64,000 bases of DNA from Limnanthes douglasii subsp. nivea (GCA_036936605.1 JAUPFV010000004.1:141466973-141530972); one strand, 5' to 3'. Positions 22,076 through 34,737 are shown, numbered from the stretch's first letter. Notes: generated by a model from the letters alone, not told the origin. Translations and numbers: made by a program.

Positions 22076-25000
22076 AACACTAAAGTGATGTATATTGCTA
22101 GAACTTGTACAGATCATAGCTTATTATGCATCACTATAAGTAATGATAAGTATATTCATAAAAAAAGCTTCAAATGTTTAGATATGTGGACCCTTGATAA
22201 TGATTTTATACCTTTTGTAAAAGACAAATGAAATAAGCATATTAGTGGTTATCCTTTTTTATATTTTGGCACAAGCTAATTAGACTTAAAATAACTCTTA
22301 AACATTGGAGTATCTCTAATTTTAGGAACATATTTAACAAAGTGCAAGATGTTGAAATTAAGTTCAAATACATGGAGATTCAACACTGGATTACAAACAC
22401 AACTGAGTCTAAAGCTAAGCTTTCCAAAGCCAATGCAGACCCTCTCTTAGCCCTCAATATGGAAAAAAATTATTGGTTCCAAAAATGTTATGCAATTTGG
22501 TTGAATGAAGGAGATAAGAACACTATGCTTTTTCACATTTATGTCAAAAAAGAAAATAAAAAGAATATCATCAGCAACATTAAAGAAGGAGAGCAATGTA
22601 TAACAAACAAGGAGCTTATTGGTCAATCAACTGCAACTTTTTCAAAAAGCTGCTTACTGATCCTCCTTATTATAACAAGGAAGAAGAAAATAACCTCATG
22701 AACAACAATATCTTTAGGAATATTCATAAGCTCATCACTGACAATGATAATAAAAAAATTTATATTTATTCCTAGTGAGCGAGAAATACATGGTATCATC
22801 ACTAATCTAAAGTATTCAAGTGCTGCACGTATGGATGGCTTTAATGGATGATTTTACAAAATTTGTTGGCACATAATCAATGAGGATCCTAGCTTAGCTA
22901 TGACTGACTTCATCCAGGGGCAGGAGATCTTTAAAGGTGTTTCTGTTACAGGTATTTACTTGATCCCTAAGTCTTTTAAACAAACTAATTGGAATGACTT
23001 TTGGCCCATTAGCATATGTAGTATGCTTAATAGAATTATGTCCAATATAGTCAACAATAGATTGACTATGATTCTCCCTAAAGTTATTTCTAGAGTGCAA
23101 GGTTTTTATATCCCTAACACTTCTATCAATGACAATATTCTAGTTGCCAAAGAGCTTATATTTGATCTTTATAAAATCAAGAAAACCATTAACATTATGA
23201 TCTAGGTTGATATGTCCAAATCTTTTGATAAGCTTTCTCATAGATTCATTTTTAAATTCCTTGAGTCATTTGGCTTCTCTGATCTATTCATCAACCTAAT
23301 AAATAATCTTATTGGCAATGTTCATATGTCTATGCAGATAAATGAGAATGTTTTTTACTTTTTTAAAACCATAAGAAGTTTGAGACAAGGGGACCCTTTG
23401 TCCCTCATTCTCTTCATTCTGGCTAAAGAAGATCTCATAAAGTGTTTGCATAAGATGTTCATGGAGAATAAAGATATGAAATTCTATTTTAGAAGCAACC
23501 TTCTTATACTTATCTTAATGTTTTCATATGACATTTTAATATTTACTAACAGTTCTGATACATCTATTGATAAGATGGAAAGGTTTTTGCATATTTACCA
23601 AGATGTATATGGTCAATTGATAAATAATAAAAAGACCAAAATCATGTAATTTTCAAGACTCAATAATACTAGAATTTCTGCCATTACTAACCTATATGGT
23701 TTCAGCTCTAGCTCATTGCCAACAGAATACCTTGGTCTTATTAAACAACAGCAATAAAGCCAGCAACTTCATGAGCATGATCAACAAAATAAACTCTAAG
23801 ATAAAAGACTAGGAAGATAAAAAAACTTTATTTAGGAGGGAGGCTCACTTTAATAAAATCTGTTCTGATTGTAATCCCTTCCTATTAGTGTCAAAGCTGT
23901 TCAATTCTTATATCTATTTTTTACAGGATTGGTAAATTTTCTAACAAGTTTTTGTAAGGCTCTTCTTCCACTAATAACATATTAAATTGGTCAACCTATG
24001 ATTCTTTGTCCAACCCTTATAAGGAATGAGGGCTTAATATTAGTAAAACTTCTGACTTATAAAGTACTTTTATAACAAATTAAATTGGTCAACCTATGAT
24101 TCTTTGTCCAACCCTTATAACAAAATCTTGTGGGCAAATCTTATGCAAAGTATCTACTTTAAGTCCATATATCCTCTTTAGGCATCTTCCAAAAAATCTG
24201 GCTCTAGCACATGGAAAAGACTCTCTAAAATCAAACAACTGACTGAGCCTAACATAATGTGAAACTTGGGCAAAGGAAATACCGAATTCTGGCTTGAAAA
24301 CTAGTATGAAGAACCTTCTCTTATTACTTTTAATGAAAATTGTGATAAATGTAATTTATAGCCAACAAATGGTAAATCAATTATGGAAAGGTAATGTTTG
24401 GGATAACTACAAGTTAAGAATTCTTCTTAATCAAAACAACATTGACCTGATTTAAAAGACTTATATCAACAATGATCAAGAAAATTCAATCATCTAGAAG
24501 CTGTCAAAAGAAACCAACTTCAATACTAAGCTTATCCGGAACCATTTGAGAACAAGCATAACAGATCTGACTTATTGTGCAAAATGTGGAACTCGGTAAT
24601 CCCTAAAAATTCTCCTTTCTCACTTGGAAACTGTTTTATAACTTTATTCATGTGGATACTGTTTTACAAAAAAAACGTTTTGTTATTGTATTCAAATGTT
24701 AATTTTGTATTAACATTGAATCTACCAAACATCTTTTTATTAATTGTGATCTTGCTTGGAGTCTTTAGTGCTATTATGCTAACATCTTTGAAATCGGAAT
24801 TGAAAATTTCATGATTATAGCCCATATGATTCGAACTTGGTTCTGGTTTACTAATAGCTCTGTTCATGTTAGAACTATATTACTTATCATTATCCTTTGG
24901 ACTGTCTAAATAACAAGAAAGAAAAGAAAATTCAACAACAAAGAGCAAAATACTAAGGCTCCTATGAGGTATATAAACAATATAATTTTATTTCTTGACC

Positions 25001-25507
25001 ATTCTAACACCCATAGGTCTAAGAATTAGAATAAAGACCTTAAGATTGCTAAAGAGATGGTTTTATTAGCTACATACCAGAAAATAGAAAGCTTAGCTAC
25101 CATAAGTCATGTCCTCCTAGGATGGATTACCTTAAACTGAATACGGGCTTGTCACTGAAACGGAAACTCAGGTGGTGGTTTTCTAGTTTAAGATCACAAA
25201 TGAGTCATCATTTGTGGCGGAACTAACTTGTATGGTAAAATGACTCTGATCATGGTTGAATCCCAGGAAATATTAGATGGCTTACTTCTCTACAAAAAAG
25301 AATGGATGGAAAAAAGTTGAGATTGAAACAGACTCTCTCATCTTAGTTAACATGATTTTTAGTGGTATTTATCCTTGGCCACTTAATCAAATTATTCATT
25401 GTTTCAGAAGATTAATCACTTCAACCATGGTGATTTCTTACATTTCTAGGGTCCAAAATAAGGCAACCAATTGGCTTGTAAAATGGACTTTGAAATGTTT
25501 AAGATGA
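22076..25507 (+). pseudogene. Second LINE, 5'-truncated: endonuclease end, reverse transcriptase, zf-RVT, RNase H
   Basis: Starts inside the endonuclease (RTCTDHSLLCI, about 22105, where the first LINE has RTCSDHTPICI). 22342-22701 is the linker before the reverse transcriptase (WLNEGDKNTMLFH). The RT runs about 22815-23649: AARMDGFNG, YLIPKSFKQTNWNDFWPIS, DMSKSFDKLSH, LRQGDPLSLILFILA; the YADD site is changed to YDIL (about 23527). The zinc-finger domain is near 24575-24800 and the RNase H near 25140-25507 (IETDSLILVNMI; VQNKATNWL). It is of the same type as the first LINE but longer in the RT. Stops and frameshifts throughout. Confidence 0.85.
23981..24120. repeat. Perfect 42-bp direct duplication inside the second LINE
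   Basis: 23981-24022 and 24079-24120 are identical (start ATTAAATTGGTCAACC, end CAACCCTTATAA) and 98 bp apart. Perfect identity inside an otherwise heavily decayed element implies a much later local duplication. Confidence 0.9.
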
Positions 25508-26000
25508 AAAATGAGTTTAACTACTTGCATACTCTAAATTTCCTAAAAAGCTATGACATTTTTAGAAAGCCTAAATCTGGGAATATTAAAGTTGAACTTT
25601 GATAAATTCTTACCTCTCTATTCTTTTTGAATTTATTTCTCTACCTGGCAGCAAGCTTAGCTTGACAGTGCCAAAAATTTCTTCTTGCAGGTTAGATTAT
25701 GAATTCAAAGAAGAGCCCAAAATATAGAAACTATAGATTTAAAGAAAAGAGGAAGAGTTCTCTTGGTTATTAAGATCGTATAAAGATGTAGAAGTTAGTG
25801 AGTTTCGAAATCGTTGCTTTTCAGATTGTGATTTTTTCTCTCTATGTTCCATGGAGGGAAAAAAAATTCAATGTCATTTGGTGCCTAAATTTTGACCTTA
25901 GATTCAGTGTCTTTGGGTCCTTATTTGGTCCTAAATAATTTTTTCTTACCGTGTATTTGATGGGCTATTAGTATTAATAAAAGTTTAGTTTATAAAAAAA
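25508..26000 (+). repeat. 3' untranslated region and A-rich tail of the second LINE
   Basis: Non-coding sequence after the RNase H, ending in AGTTTAGTTTATAAAAAAA (to about 25999), a short A tail of LINE type. I could not find a convincing target duplication matching the 5' truncation near 22076. Confidence 0.5.
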
Positions 26001-28514
26001 CTAATTCTGTATTTGCTATCATATAGTCTAGTAAGTGAAAATTAATAAAAAAAATATATCTGATTAAATATTTTATAAATGTTGTTATCATTAATTTTAT
26101 TTTCAATATCTTTTAGTATTTTTTATATATAAAATTTTCATGTTGTTAAATGTTAACTAGTTTTTAATACTATTTCGTCTTATTTAAACAAATAAAATTT
26201 GAATTATCATTGGGTCCTAATGAATATCTAATATAAACATTTCAAGATAAATTACATTGTCCATAGTTAGGAGTTAATTAACGTAAATTATCATCTATAA
26301 AAATATAATACATCTCAAAATGAAGTGTGAAAAGTAACAAGCTTATACGAAATCTAACAGTAATTTCGCAATTATGGTATTTTCATAAATCAAGTTAGTT
26401 TCATTCGCAAGAAATACATAGTTGTTGATAAGGTTGCGACCAACCTTGTTTGTATTTGTATGATAAGAAATCAAATTATCGATGATGGTGAAGGATCAAT
26501 CTATTAAATAGTATATTTTATTTTTATTTGCTTTCATATGGATGTTTGTTATATTTAAAGATATAAAAAAATTGATATTTTTTTTCTTAATTAGATATAT
26601 TTGGATATTCACGTCTTTTCAAGAATAATCCAACGACTCTTTCTTTGCATGAATGTGGTAGTCGTTAGATATTTAATAATAATAATTTGTGTTTATTAAA
26701 ATATTATTAAGCATTACGAAGAAGCAATTAACATACAAGTATCTGATAAACTAAAATATAAAATTAAAAATTAGGGAAATCTTTGAAACAAACACTTTGG
26801 TCATATATCTAAGGTTATAAGATTATTTTTGGAAATTTAATTAATTTCACTTGATTATTCAAAATTCAGTGCTTGCATCGAATGTATCTAATGATAATAG
26901 ACCACGGAGAAACGTTTAGGTGCATGTAGAGAAGAAGAAGTCTTGGGTTTGATACATACCGATGATTGTAGACTATTCCCAAAGGCACCATTGAATAGGC
27001 TGTTATATTTTATCTCATTTATAAATAACTTCTCTTATTATGGGTATCTAACCTTATTCATGAGATATCAGAAACTCTAAGACAACTTCATAAGTTTTGA
27101 GACCGACGTTAAATAACTTGGAAAGAGCATTAAGTGCTCCAGATTTGACTTGGAAATATCATCTTACTAAAACATTACTACATTTAGTTTTTCAAGGAAT
27201 ACACTATTAGGATCGGTGTTGTTGATTTAGAGGATTGTTGATTTCAGTGGGATTTTATGTAATTACTCTCAATATATAATTGATATTAGGTTGTCTACAC
27301 GTCAAATTATTGTATATATATAATTCTCATTTTTATGTCATTGAATTATCTACCTCATTAAAAATATATTTACTTAAGTAGGATTAGTTAAGAATATATA
27401 CGTGGGATTAATTTTCATATTATTATTATTATATTAAAGACCACAATAGATCCATGTAGTTGATTGATGGCGAAAATGTGATTACCGTTGTGTTAATTTT
27501 CTCACATTGCATGAAAGAGCTCTTTAGTCTTTTATCGTTCATCGTCATGTATAGAATTGTTCAAATTTATATATAGATAATACATTACAGAAGTTTCATA
27601 AATTAAATACATCATTTGGTAGCATATGATGATCTAAGTAGAAGATTGTTGGAAATTTATGGATCGGTCCATGTTTAATGATGTATTTGGCTATTACTGA
27701 AAGATGTTCCAATTAATAAGTAACCGGATGAATAAAATAATTAATACTTTAACAAATAGATTAAAAATCAATTATTGAGGTAATCGTGTAGATAATATGT
27801 CAAATTTGGGTTTTGTGAAGGATTGAACCAAAATATTGGCAATTCAGACTAAACATAAAATTTAAGGACTAATTTGAAAATTAGATAATTAATGATCATA
27901 GACAATAGACCGGAACTTAAGGGTATGAGTGCAAAGAGGCTTAAGTTATAACTTTAAATTACCTTCATATATAAAATGGAGATCCAATGTGTTTTTCTTT
28001 CAACCACTTAAGCTAAAGAAAATATTTTCGTTCATTTCATATTTTTCTTCAAGTCCAAAGACATATATTTTCATTGAAGATTCAAGATTGCGAGGTCATG
28101 AGTTGTAGCAACAAGACAAAAAAACGTACAAAAAACAATACAACAGAAAACGATTGTTAAGATGTCTACATTACCATGTAAGTGTTTATTATACATTCTC
28201 ACGAATAATTTTTCTAAGATGTATTTGTAATGCAGTCGTTAGTATGAGTGATTCAAACTTCTAGCCATGATTTGATATTTTTAAATACCAGAGGACCATT
28301 GTCATGCATAATTGTTTTTTTTAAAAATACTCATTATATTTTATGATTGTTGTTATAATACTATATAATATCATGATCAACGGATATATATAATTGATTC
28401 ATATACATTTTACATTGATTTATTATTTTATTTTGTTGATAAATGAATAAAATACTCTCATAGTTTTTGACTTTCAACATATGTGAGAGTTTATTGAAAA
28501 TATTGGACCAAAAA

Positions 28515-28565
<51 letters not shown>

Positions 28566-29650
28566 AACTAAAAGTTAATAAATAAAATAAAATAAAAATA
28601 AATAATCAATTAAAACTATTTATGGTTTTATGACATGAATATGGACTATAATTCAAATTTAGCTAAAAATATAAATATTTATTCTTTTGGCTATAAACAA
28701 CGAACATCAAGATTAAGTAAAATGGCTAAGACTTAAATCTTTAAAAAAAACTACTAGACTTTTGGGATAAAAATGAAAAATCATTCATCTTTCACAAAAA
28801 AAAATAAAAAAAAAATAGTTATTATGGTTTCACACATTAAATAATCATATCAAACCAAACCAGAAAAAACCAAACAAAATCGAATTTTAACTGATTTTTC
28901 GACATGTATCAATTTTTTTTAAAAAAAACCGTTTTTTAAAAAGACTATCTAAATCAAACAGGTAAGATTTTTTATATTTTAGAAAAGTAATCAAAATCAC
29001 CAAATATTAAAAAGTGATATTTTAATATATTTCAACTTATTTTTTATTTAAAATCTATGAAAACTATATGGTAGGAACATGTAAGATTTTTTCATCAGCG
29101 TGGTTTGAAGTCCATGTAAGATTTTAAATGGTCTTTAATTTGGTGTAAGGGCACGTTAAGATTTTGCATCCTTAATTTGGTTATACAAATATCTTTTTGG
29201 GATTTACATAATAAAAGAGAGAAATTATCCCATAAATTTTCATTTATGACATTTTTATTTCTGTTAATAAGTATAAATAAAATTATTTCGTATACTTATT
29301 ATGTTTTCTTCCATTTTCTTTCCCCAAATAAATTTGCCTAACTCCATACTTCAACTAATTTTCCTATGAACAATAATTTGCGTCTAATATATTGAACACG
29401 TAACCTTCAATTTATTGAATCACTAGCATTTATCACTTAAAACTAAGCAACCGTGCCAAACAATTCATTTAATGAAAGCATTTAAGCCTATCACCTAAAG
29501 TATTAAGCCACTCATTTTGACCATGCGAGTAAACAACTACTCTCTCCTACACCTAAAACCAGAGGTAACAAATAGGTTCAAGTCGCTCTACAAATAAATG
29601 GAAACATACCGGAATTTAAATGGTTCATGTAAAAATATTACGTTTATCCT
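26001..29650. other. AT-rich intergenic DNA
   Basis: No gene is supported. It holds an AT microsatellite (28517-28562), homopurine and homopyrimidine stretches, and a stretch at about 27646-28190 that starts TGTTGGAAATT in the manner of some LTRs but has no second copy, primer site or polypurine tract here. TGTAAGATTTT-like phrases recur at 29080-29165. Confidence 0.5.
28517..28562. repeat. (AT)n microsatellite
   Basis: About 23 perfect AT units in AT-rich intergenic DNA. Confidence 0.95.
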
Positions 29651-29959
29651 ACACCACGTTAGTGTTAGAACCTCAGTTCATGCTACGGGTAAGCATGTTT
29701 CTAAATTATGATTTCATCTCATTCAAGGTTCAAAGAAGAGAACAACATCTATGGTCATGAAGATCTCGAAGATCGTTTGGTATGAAGGGACACACCAGGC
29801 GTTTTGAGGATGATAGTATTGACCGGTTACTGAAGGAGTTTAAATTAGCTACCAATCGTCGGATCAAGGAGATCCTCGCTTATTGAAATGCCGTCTCAGG
29901 CTATGAAGAGGTTTTCAAAACCAATATTTTTCATCAACTAGACATGGGGTTTTGTTTTC

Positions 29960-30499
29960 AGGCTATTAAAAGGCTTTCGGAACCAATTTTTTTTCATCAA
30001 CTAGATGACTTTAACGTACTTTGAATAAGGAACACTCTAGAAGAATTTATCTTATTCTGATAAAGTCAACAATTATAATTTCCAACGTAAAAATTGAAAA
30101 AATAAAATAAAATAATTTTGGTTGATGATGGTGATGGTGCTGTGAATTCAAGGACGAAGTCTTGCCAACCACGAGATGATGATGTAGCCGAGATAGTCCA
30201 AACAAAAACCTTTTTATTTTATTCAAATATATTATGTTATTTAAATCAATATAATTGTATTAAGATTTTATTTTATTTTAAAACGTTTATTTTATTTCCT
30301 TGTATTTCAATTTAGGGTTTTGAGCAGCTCTTATTTAAAACCTCAATACCTTAAGTTTTAAATAAGTTTTTGGAATAATACATTTTTTATCTCTGAAAAT
30401 TTCAATATATGTGACCCTTAGATTAGGGTTTCATCATGTTACCCTTGAGTAAGGGTTTCATCTATCGTTGGTTCTTCTTCTATTTCTGTTACGTCATCA
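29960..30499 (+). mobile_element. Gypsy element fragment, + orientation: 3' untranslated region and LTR
   Basis: 30180-30499 is an LTR starting TGATGTAGCC and ending CGTCATCA, so its ends carry the inverted TGATG/CATCA. It matches the LTR at 31953-32285 when that is read on the opposite strand (shared ACCCTTAGATTAGGGTTTC, CATCATGTTACCCTTGA). 29960-30179 matches 32286-32490 inverted, including GATGGTGATGGTG and GAATTCAAGGACGAA. No primer site follows at 30500, so this LTR abuts foreign DNA there. 29680-29960 may be more of the same element but is not recognised. Confidence 0.7.
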
Positions 30500-30502
30500 G
30501 TT

Positions 30503-30800
30503 TTCCTTCCCCGGTTGGGAAGAATTCGACCTCGAATTCAAAACGTTGTAACATTGAAAGAATTGCAAAAACATTGACGTTTTCACCTCCGATTGCAACT
30601 AGTACTAGCATAAGTGTGTGAGAGGTGATAATCTGAATGTTGCCGCTCTTGTCAAGAAGTGGTTTCCCAGCTTTGTCCCTCATTACCATGTCCTCGTCAT
30701 TAGTGTGATCAGCAGTAACAAGATATATTCCATCCACTTGTTCTATGCCAGTTTTATCAACCCATTTAATAAGCACAACAACACCCTTACACGTGTAAAA
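30503..30800 (-). pseudogene. Fragment of cofactor-independent phosphoglycerate mutase (C-terminal part)
   Basis: On -, 30776-30503 reads KTGIEQVDGIYLVTADH, then DEDMVMRDKAGKPLLDKSG, then NIQIITSHTL and VAIGG. This closely follows the C-terminal part of plant 2,3-bisphosphoglycerate-independent phosphoglycerate mutase, the glycolytic enzyme that interconverts 3- and 2-phosphoglycerate; the family motif there is VTADHGNAEDM, with metal-binding Asp and His. The D-H pair is kept but the following GN is changed. After AIGG about 19 family residues are missing, then NVFAILSMLQRFE recalls the family's NVAATVMNLHGFE. The rest of the roughly 560-residue enzyme is absent. It is a captured or processed fragment, not a gene. 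Confidence 0.75.
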
Positions 30801-31139
30801 AGTTGTTGTCTAAGTTGTTGTCTTTTCAGTTTCAGATTGTGCTTGTTATATCACATCAAAACCCTTGCAGAAAGGAACAATTCCACTGTGTTAAATATTA
30901 GATGGCTTCTCAAGTTATTCATAGTATATTCCTGCCAGCAGAGTCAAAACACTACAATCTTCTACTTTTAACTTTTTATTATTTCTTTTATTTCCACAAC
31001 CATCACCCAAAACTCCTCCGGTATCTATCACAAAACCTAATCAATTATCCATTCAAAAACTATTATTTTCTTCTATCAATCTATTCATAATCTCAAACAC
31101 AAAAATACCATCTTCCATTTTCCAACACGACAACATGTA
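30801..31139. other. Unassigned sequence between the mutase fragment and the Gypsy remnant
   Basis: AT-rich with small open frames on + that match nothing I know. It could be more of the captured host segment (intron or untranslated sequence) or decayed Gypsy internal DNA. Confidence 0.35.
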
Positions 31140-31952
31140 TCCACAGAAAACCGAATCAAAGGTTTGATTTTAGAATAACATAAAATACCTTGAAGATGCA
31201 TCTCCACAATAAAAACTGCTACTTTATATTCTTTCTTCAATAAAAATTCTGAAGCGATGTAGTCCAGTGTACTGAAGCCTGAGACAATATCTCGATCTAC
31301 AAGTTTCTCCTCAACATTAATTAAACTGGTTTGTCAAATATCGGCCCAAATACATCTTCAAAAATATTTTTATCATAGACTGGGGTGTCAAACACAGGCT
31401 CATATACAGTTTAAGTGTCAAAACTAAGATCGCTAGTTGATACAGTATGAGCATAAACCTCCTTAACAGGTGGTGGTTTGGGAGACATTACTCTAGATAA
31501 TACCAATATAAACTTGCAACTATCTTTCAGAAAAATGTATCGATTCATTCTACCATCATAAGTAGAATTCCTCTTAAAACGTCATGGACGTCCTCAAACT
31601 AGATGACAAACGTCTCTGGGAACTACGTCACACTATGTTGTATCTTTGTAATTACCAACGGAAAATATCATTTGACAACTTTTAGAAACTGTTACCTCAG
31701 TGTACTCTATCAGACCTGACAGTATGTACGGGTATGGAAGAGCTTCCGTCTTCAACGCCAGTTTCTGAACAGCCTCCTCTGAAATCAGATTCTTATAATT
31801 ATCTGAATTGATGACAAACTTGCAAATTCTTCCTCCAATTGTGCAGGTAGACTGTAAAATGTTGTTCTTTATTCTAGCCATCAAATTAAGAAGTACCTGG
31901 AGCACGATTCCTGTATTTGCGTAGCAGGAATTGCTGGTCTCTGATACCAAAC
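31140..31952 (-). pseudogene. Gypsy gag-pol remnant: primer site, retropepsin-like domain and linker
   Basis: 31949-31936 on - reads TGGTATCAGAGACC, an initiator-Met-tRNA primer site, three bases inside the LTR end. 31950-31633 then encodes a retropepsin-like domain: CTIGGRICKFVINSDNYKNL, LISEEAVQKLALKTEALPYP and VSKSCQMIFSVGNYKDT. It recalls the protease of plant Gypsy elements, with INSDN where an active D-S/T-G is expected. Downstream, in broken frames, come VCHL and GRP, then RNSTYDGRMNRYIF and a linker, to about 31140. gag is essentially missing between primer site and protease, and RT is absent. Confidence 0.7.
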
Positions 31953-32490
31953 TGATGACGGGGCGGAAATAGAAAAAGAAGCAACGATAGTTGAAACCCT
32001 AATTCAAGGGTAACATGATGAAACCCTAATCTAAGGGTAACAAATATTGAAATTTCCAGAGATAAAAATATATTATTCTAAAAACTTATTTAAAACTCAA
32101 GGTATATGAGGCTTTATATAAGAGGTGCTAAAAAACCCTAAATTAAAATTCAAGGAAATAAAATAAATTTTTTAAAATAAATTATAATCAAATCTTAATA
32201 CAATTAGATTTGATTTAAATAACATAAGAAATTTGAATAAAATAAAATTAAAAAGGTTTTTGTTTGGACTTTTTTGGCTACATCATCCTCTCCTAGTTGA
32301 TAAGAATTCGTCCTCGAATTCACATCACCATCACCATCAACAATCAAAATTATTTTATTTTATTTTTTTCAATTGTTACATTGGGAATTATAATTGTTGA
32401 CCTTGTCATAATAAGATAAATTATTCTCGAGTGTTCCTTATTCAAAGTATATTAAACTCATCTCGTTGATGAAAAAAATTGGTTTCGAAA
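31953..32490 (-). mobile_element. LTR (31953-32285) and upstream 3' region of the inverted Gypsy fragment
   Basis: The LTR is 333 bp, with TGATGTAGCC at its 5' end on - (32285) and CGTCATCA at its 3' end (31953). Upstream on - (32294-32286) is AGGAGAGGA, a polypurine tract, preceded by ATTCGAGGACGAAT, a phrase common just before the polypurine tract of plant Gypsy elements. So this one LTR has 3'-type internal sequence on one side and a primer site plus protease on the other. It forms the right arm of an inverted repeat with 29960-30499. Confidence 0.7.
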
Positions 32491-32599
32491 GCATTTTCAT
32501 AATGACACATCAGTTATGCACACGTTAAACACGCACATGCAAATCTTGCGTGTCACGCTAATAATAATAATGACATGCCAGTCATGCAAATCAATTTTG

Positions 32600-33092
32600 T
32601 ATTATATTTGATAGTAGAACACTATTTATGAACTTATTATTATATAAATCATATATTTTAATTTTAAATATTATAAGAAGTATTATTATAATTTATCATT
32701 ACATTTTAAATGTTATTATTACGATTTGGTTATGAATATTATTATTATTGATATTATTTTATAAATTATAATCATATTTTATAATTCTAAGATATTACGA
32801 GTGATATGATTACAGTTTTATTATTATATTTTCTTTATTATTATGATTTGGTTATAGATATTACAAGTGTTGTAATTAATTTATAAACCAAAATCATATC
32901 TTAAGTTATAATTTTAAAATATTATAATGTATATTATTATAATTTTTTTATTATAATTTGGTTAGTATTATTATGATTTGATTATTAATACTTTAAGTGT
33001 TTTAATTTTTTTATAAACTAAAACCATATATTATAATTCTAAAATATTATAAGTTATATGATTATAATTTTATTATTACATTTTTATACTTA
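32600..33092. repeat. AT-rich tandem repeat, unit of about 115-125 bp
   Basis: About four diverged units. Each contains TATTATGATTTGGTTAT or a variant, a TTATAAACCAAAATCATAT-like block and TATAATTCTAAAATATTA, at spacings near 120 bp (for example about 32715, 32835, 32955). It borders the broken end of the hAT pseudogene. Probably a local satellite-like expansion. Confidence 0.6.
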
Positions 33093-34296
33093 TTATATAG
33101 ACAACTCATTATCACATTGAGGGGTTTCTCTAAATTCATCGCTTCTTAACATTTCCATTTGAATATAGTTAGTTGAAGATATCCCTCTACCCCTATTGTT
33201 ATTACCCCTTACATTTGAAGTTGTATCTCGTCTATATCTTTCAGCATACTTATTATACATATTAAACATAAACTCATATACTTCGGCAATATACGCTGTA
33301 GGGTTAACTGGTTCACATAGTGGACTATCTTCTGAAAATTGTAAGGTAACTAGTAATTCAAATTGGGATTTTCGTGAAAAGGGATCCAAAATTCACGCAA
33401 TAGAATAGGCCATCAAGATTTGATGAAAATACTTTGTAAACTTTGCTTCCAATTTGGGAGACATGTCCACGCATACACTATGAGCTCTAAATTCATTCAT
33501 ATGCATGGCAAGATTAGTAATAATGAAAAGGGCCAAGTGAAGAATAGGACTGTTTTACATAGAAAAGGTCTTAGTTGCATCTTTAGAATATTTTAAAAAC
33601 TTTAACATGGTAGCACAATAAACCTAATATAGATTTTCAAGACTTATATTCGGATAAGATCTATTATAAAGCGTAGTAATCTCTTCTTTAAATACATGAG
33701 CACGTGCAAACACCATATAAGTATAATTCCATTTAGTTTTGACATCTAAAATAAGTTTTTTATATGTTTTCCCATTATCAATAACAAGTGTTTTAAAAAA
33801 AATATTAGCAGTCGAGGTCGTGCAAGATATGACCCTTTTTTTTATAGGAGAAATATTATATTCCAAAATCATACTTATTCCATCTTTTGCAACTAATTGA
33901 AGTACATGGCATAATCATTTAATGTGAAACAATATAGGAAACATGGGAGTGCAATCATTTTTAAGAAAAGATATAGCAGAGTAATTCGCGGATGCATTGT
34001 CGAACAAAATATAAATAATTTTATTTTAAATTTAAAAATTATTCAAGAATTTAACTATAATCTCTCTAAATACTTGTGCGTTCTGATGGTTAAGATGCAT
34101 TTTCAGAATTCGCAGTAAAATAATCCTAAGTCCAAGATATTTTCTTACGAGACCACCCACTATTAGTATTTTCACCACCACTTTCGTGGGAGGAGAGTGT
34201 TTCATTATGAGGGGAATCTCTAGGAATATCATCCACCGAATTGAGATTAGTATTAGCGGGAGGATGAACATTAGTATTTCTACGTTTTGAAGTCAT
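33093..34296 (-). pseudogene. hAT-family transposase remnant lacking the dimerisation domain
   Basis: A possible start ATG is at 34296-34294, followed by a polar N-terminus and, near 34180-34120, SRKKISWT that recalls the start of a BED zinc finger. In shifted frames come LCHVLQLVAKDGIS (about 33920-33880), resembling the C-H-x2-L box of hAT transposases, and LDVKTKWNYTY (about 33750), the LDV-x-TRWNSTY signature. The frame continues with LHLALFIITNLAMHMNEF and KFTKYFHQI, and the open piece 33389-33093 (YEFMFNMYNKYAERYRR). The C-terminal hATC dimerisation region is absent; the frame ends at the AT-rich tandem array. No terminal inverted repeats were found. Confidence 0.7.
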
Positions 34297-34737
34297 GTTA
34301 AAACATAAAACAATTTGAGAAAAAATTAAAAACTTTTGATTTTTTTTTCAAATATGCAATAAAACACTAATCGAAACTAATATCGCAATTAATAAACGGT
34401 AAATTTAGACTAATACTAACTAATATTACAAATGAAAATGAATTACTTAGTTTTTTTTAATAAAAATTAACAAATAATGACTAATATGTAAACTACTAAA
34501 ACAACCAAATAAGCTCATAAATTATACAAAACTATTAATTCATCTAGTATAATGTTACCACAATAATATTTGATTGATCTTTAAAAACAAACTTTAAGAT
34601 CGAAAAAAGAAGTAACTAATTTGAAAGTAGAACTAGACTTTCTAGATATTAAAACTTATGATTTTATAAAACTTGTATAGTAAGTAGAGAGATTTAGAGT
34701 AGTAGTGAGAGTGTGTGAGTTTATGATTGTGTTTCTC

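Noticed and set aside
27646..28190. A solo LTR beginning TGTTGGAAATT
   Set aside because: No second copy, end motif, primer site or target duplication could be found in the window.
30505..30545. A third Gypsy 3' end suggested by TTCGAGGTCGAATTC on the - strand
   Set aside because: The frame runs on from the mutase fragment; the likeness to the ATTCGAGGACGAAT phrase rests mostly on GAATTC palindromes.
30489..30776. An expressed host phosphoglycerate mutase gene
   Set aside because: Only about 90 residues of the C-terminal part remain, with an internal loss and altered motif residues.
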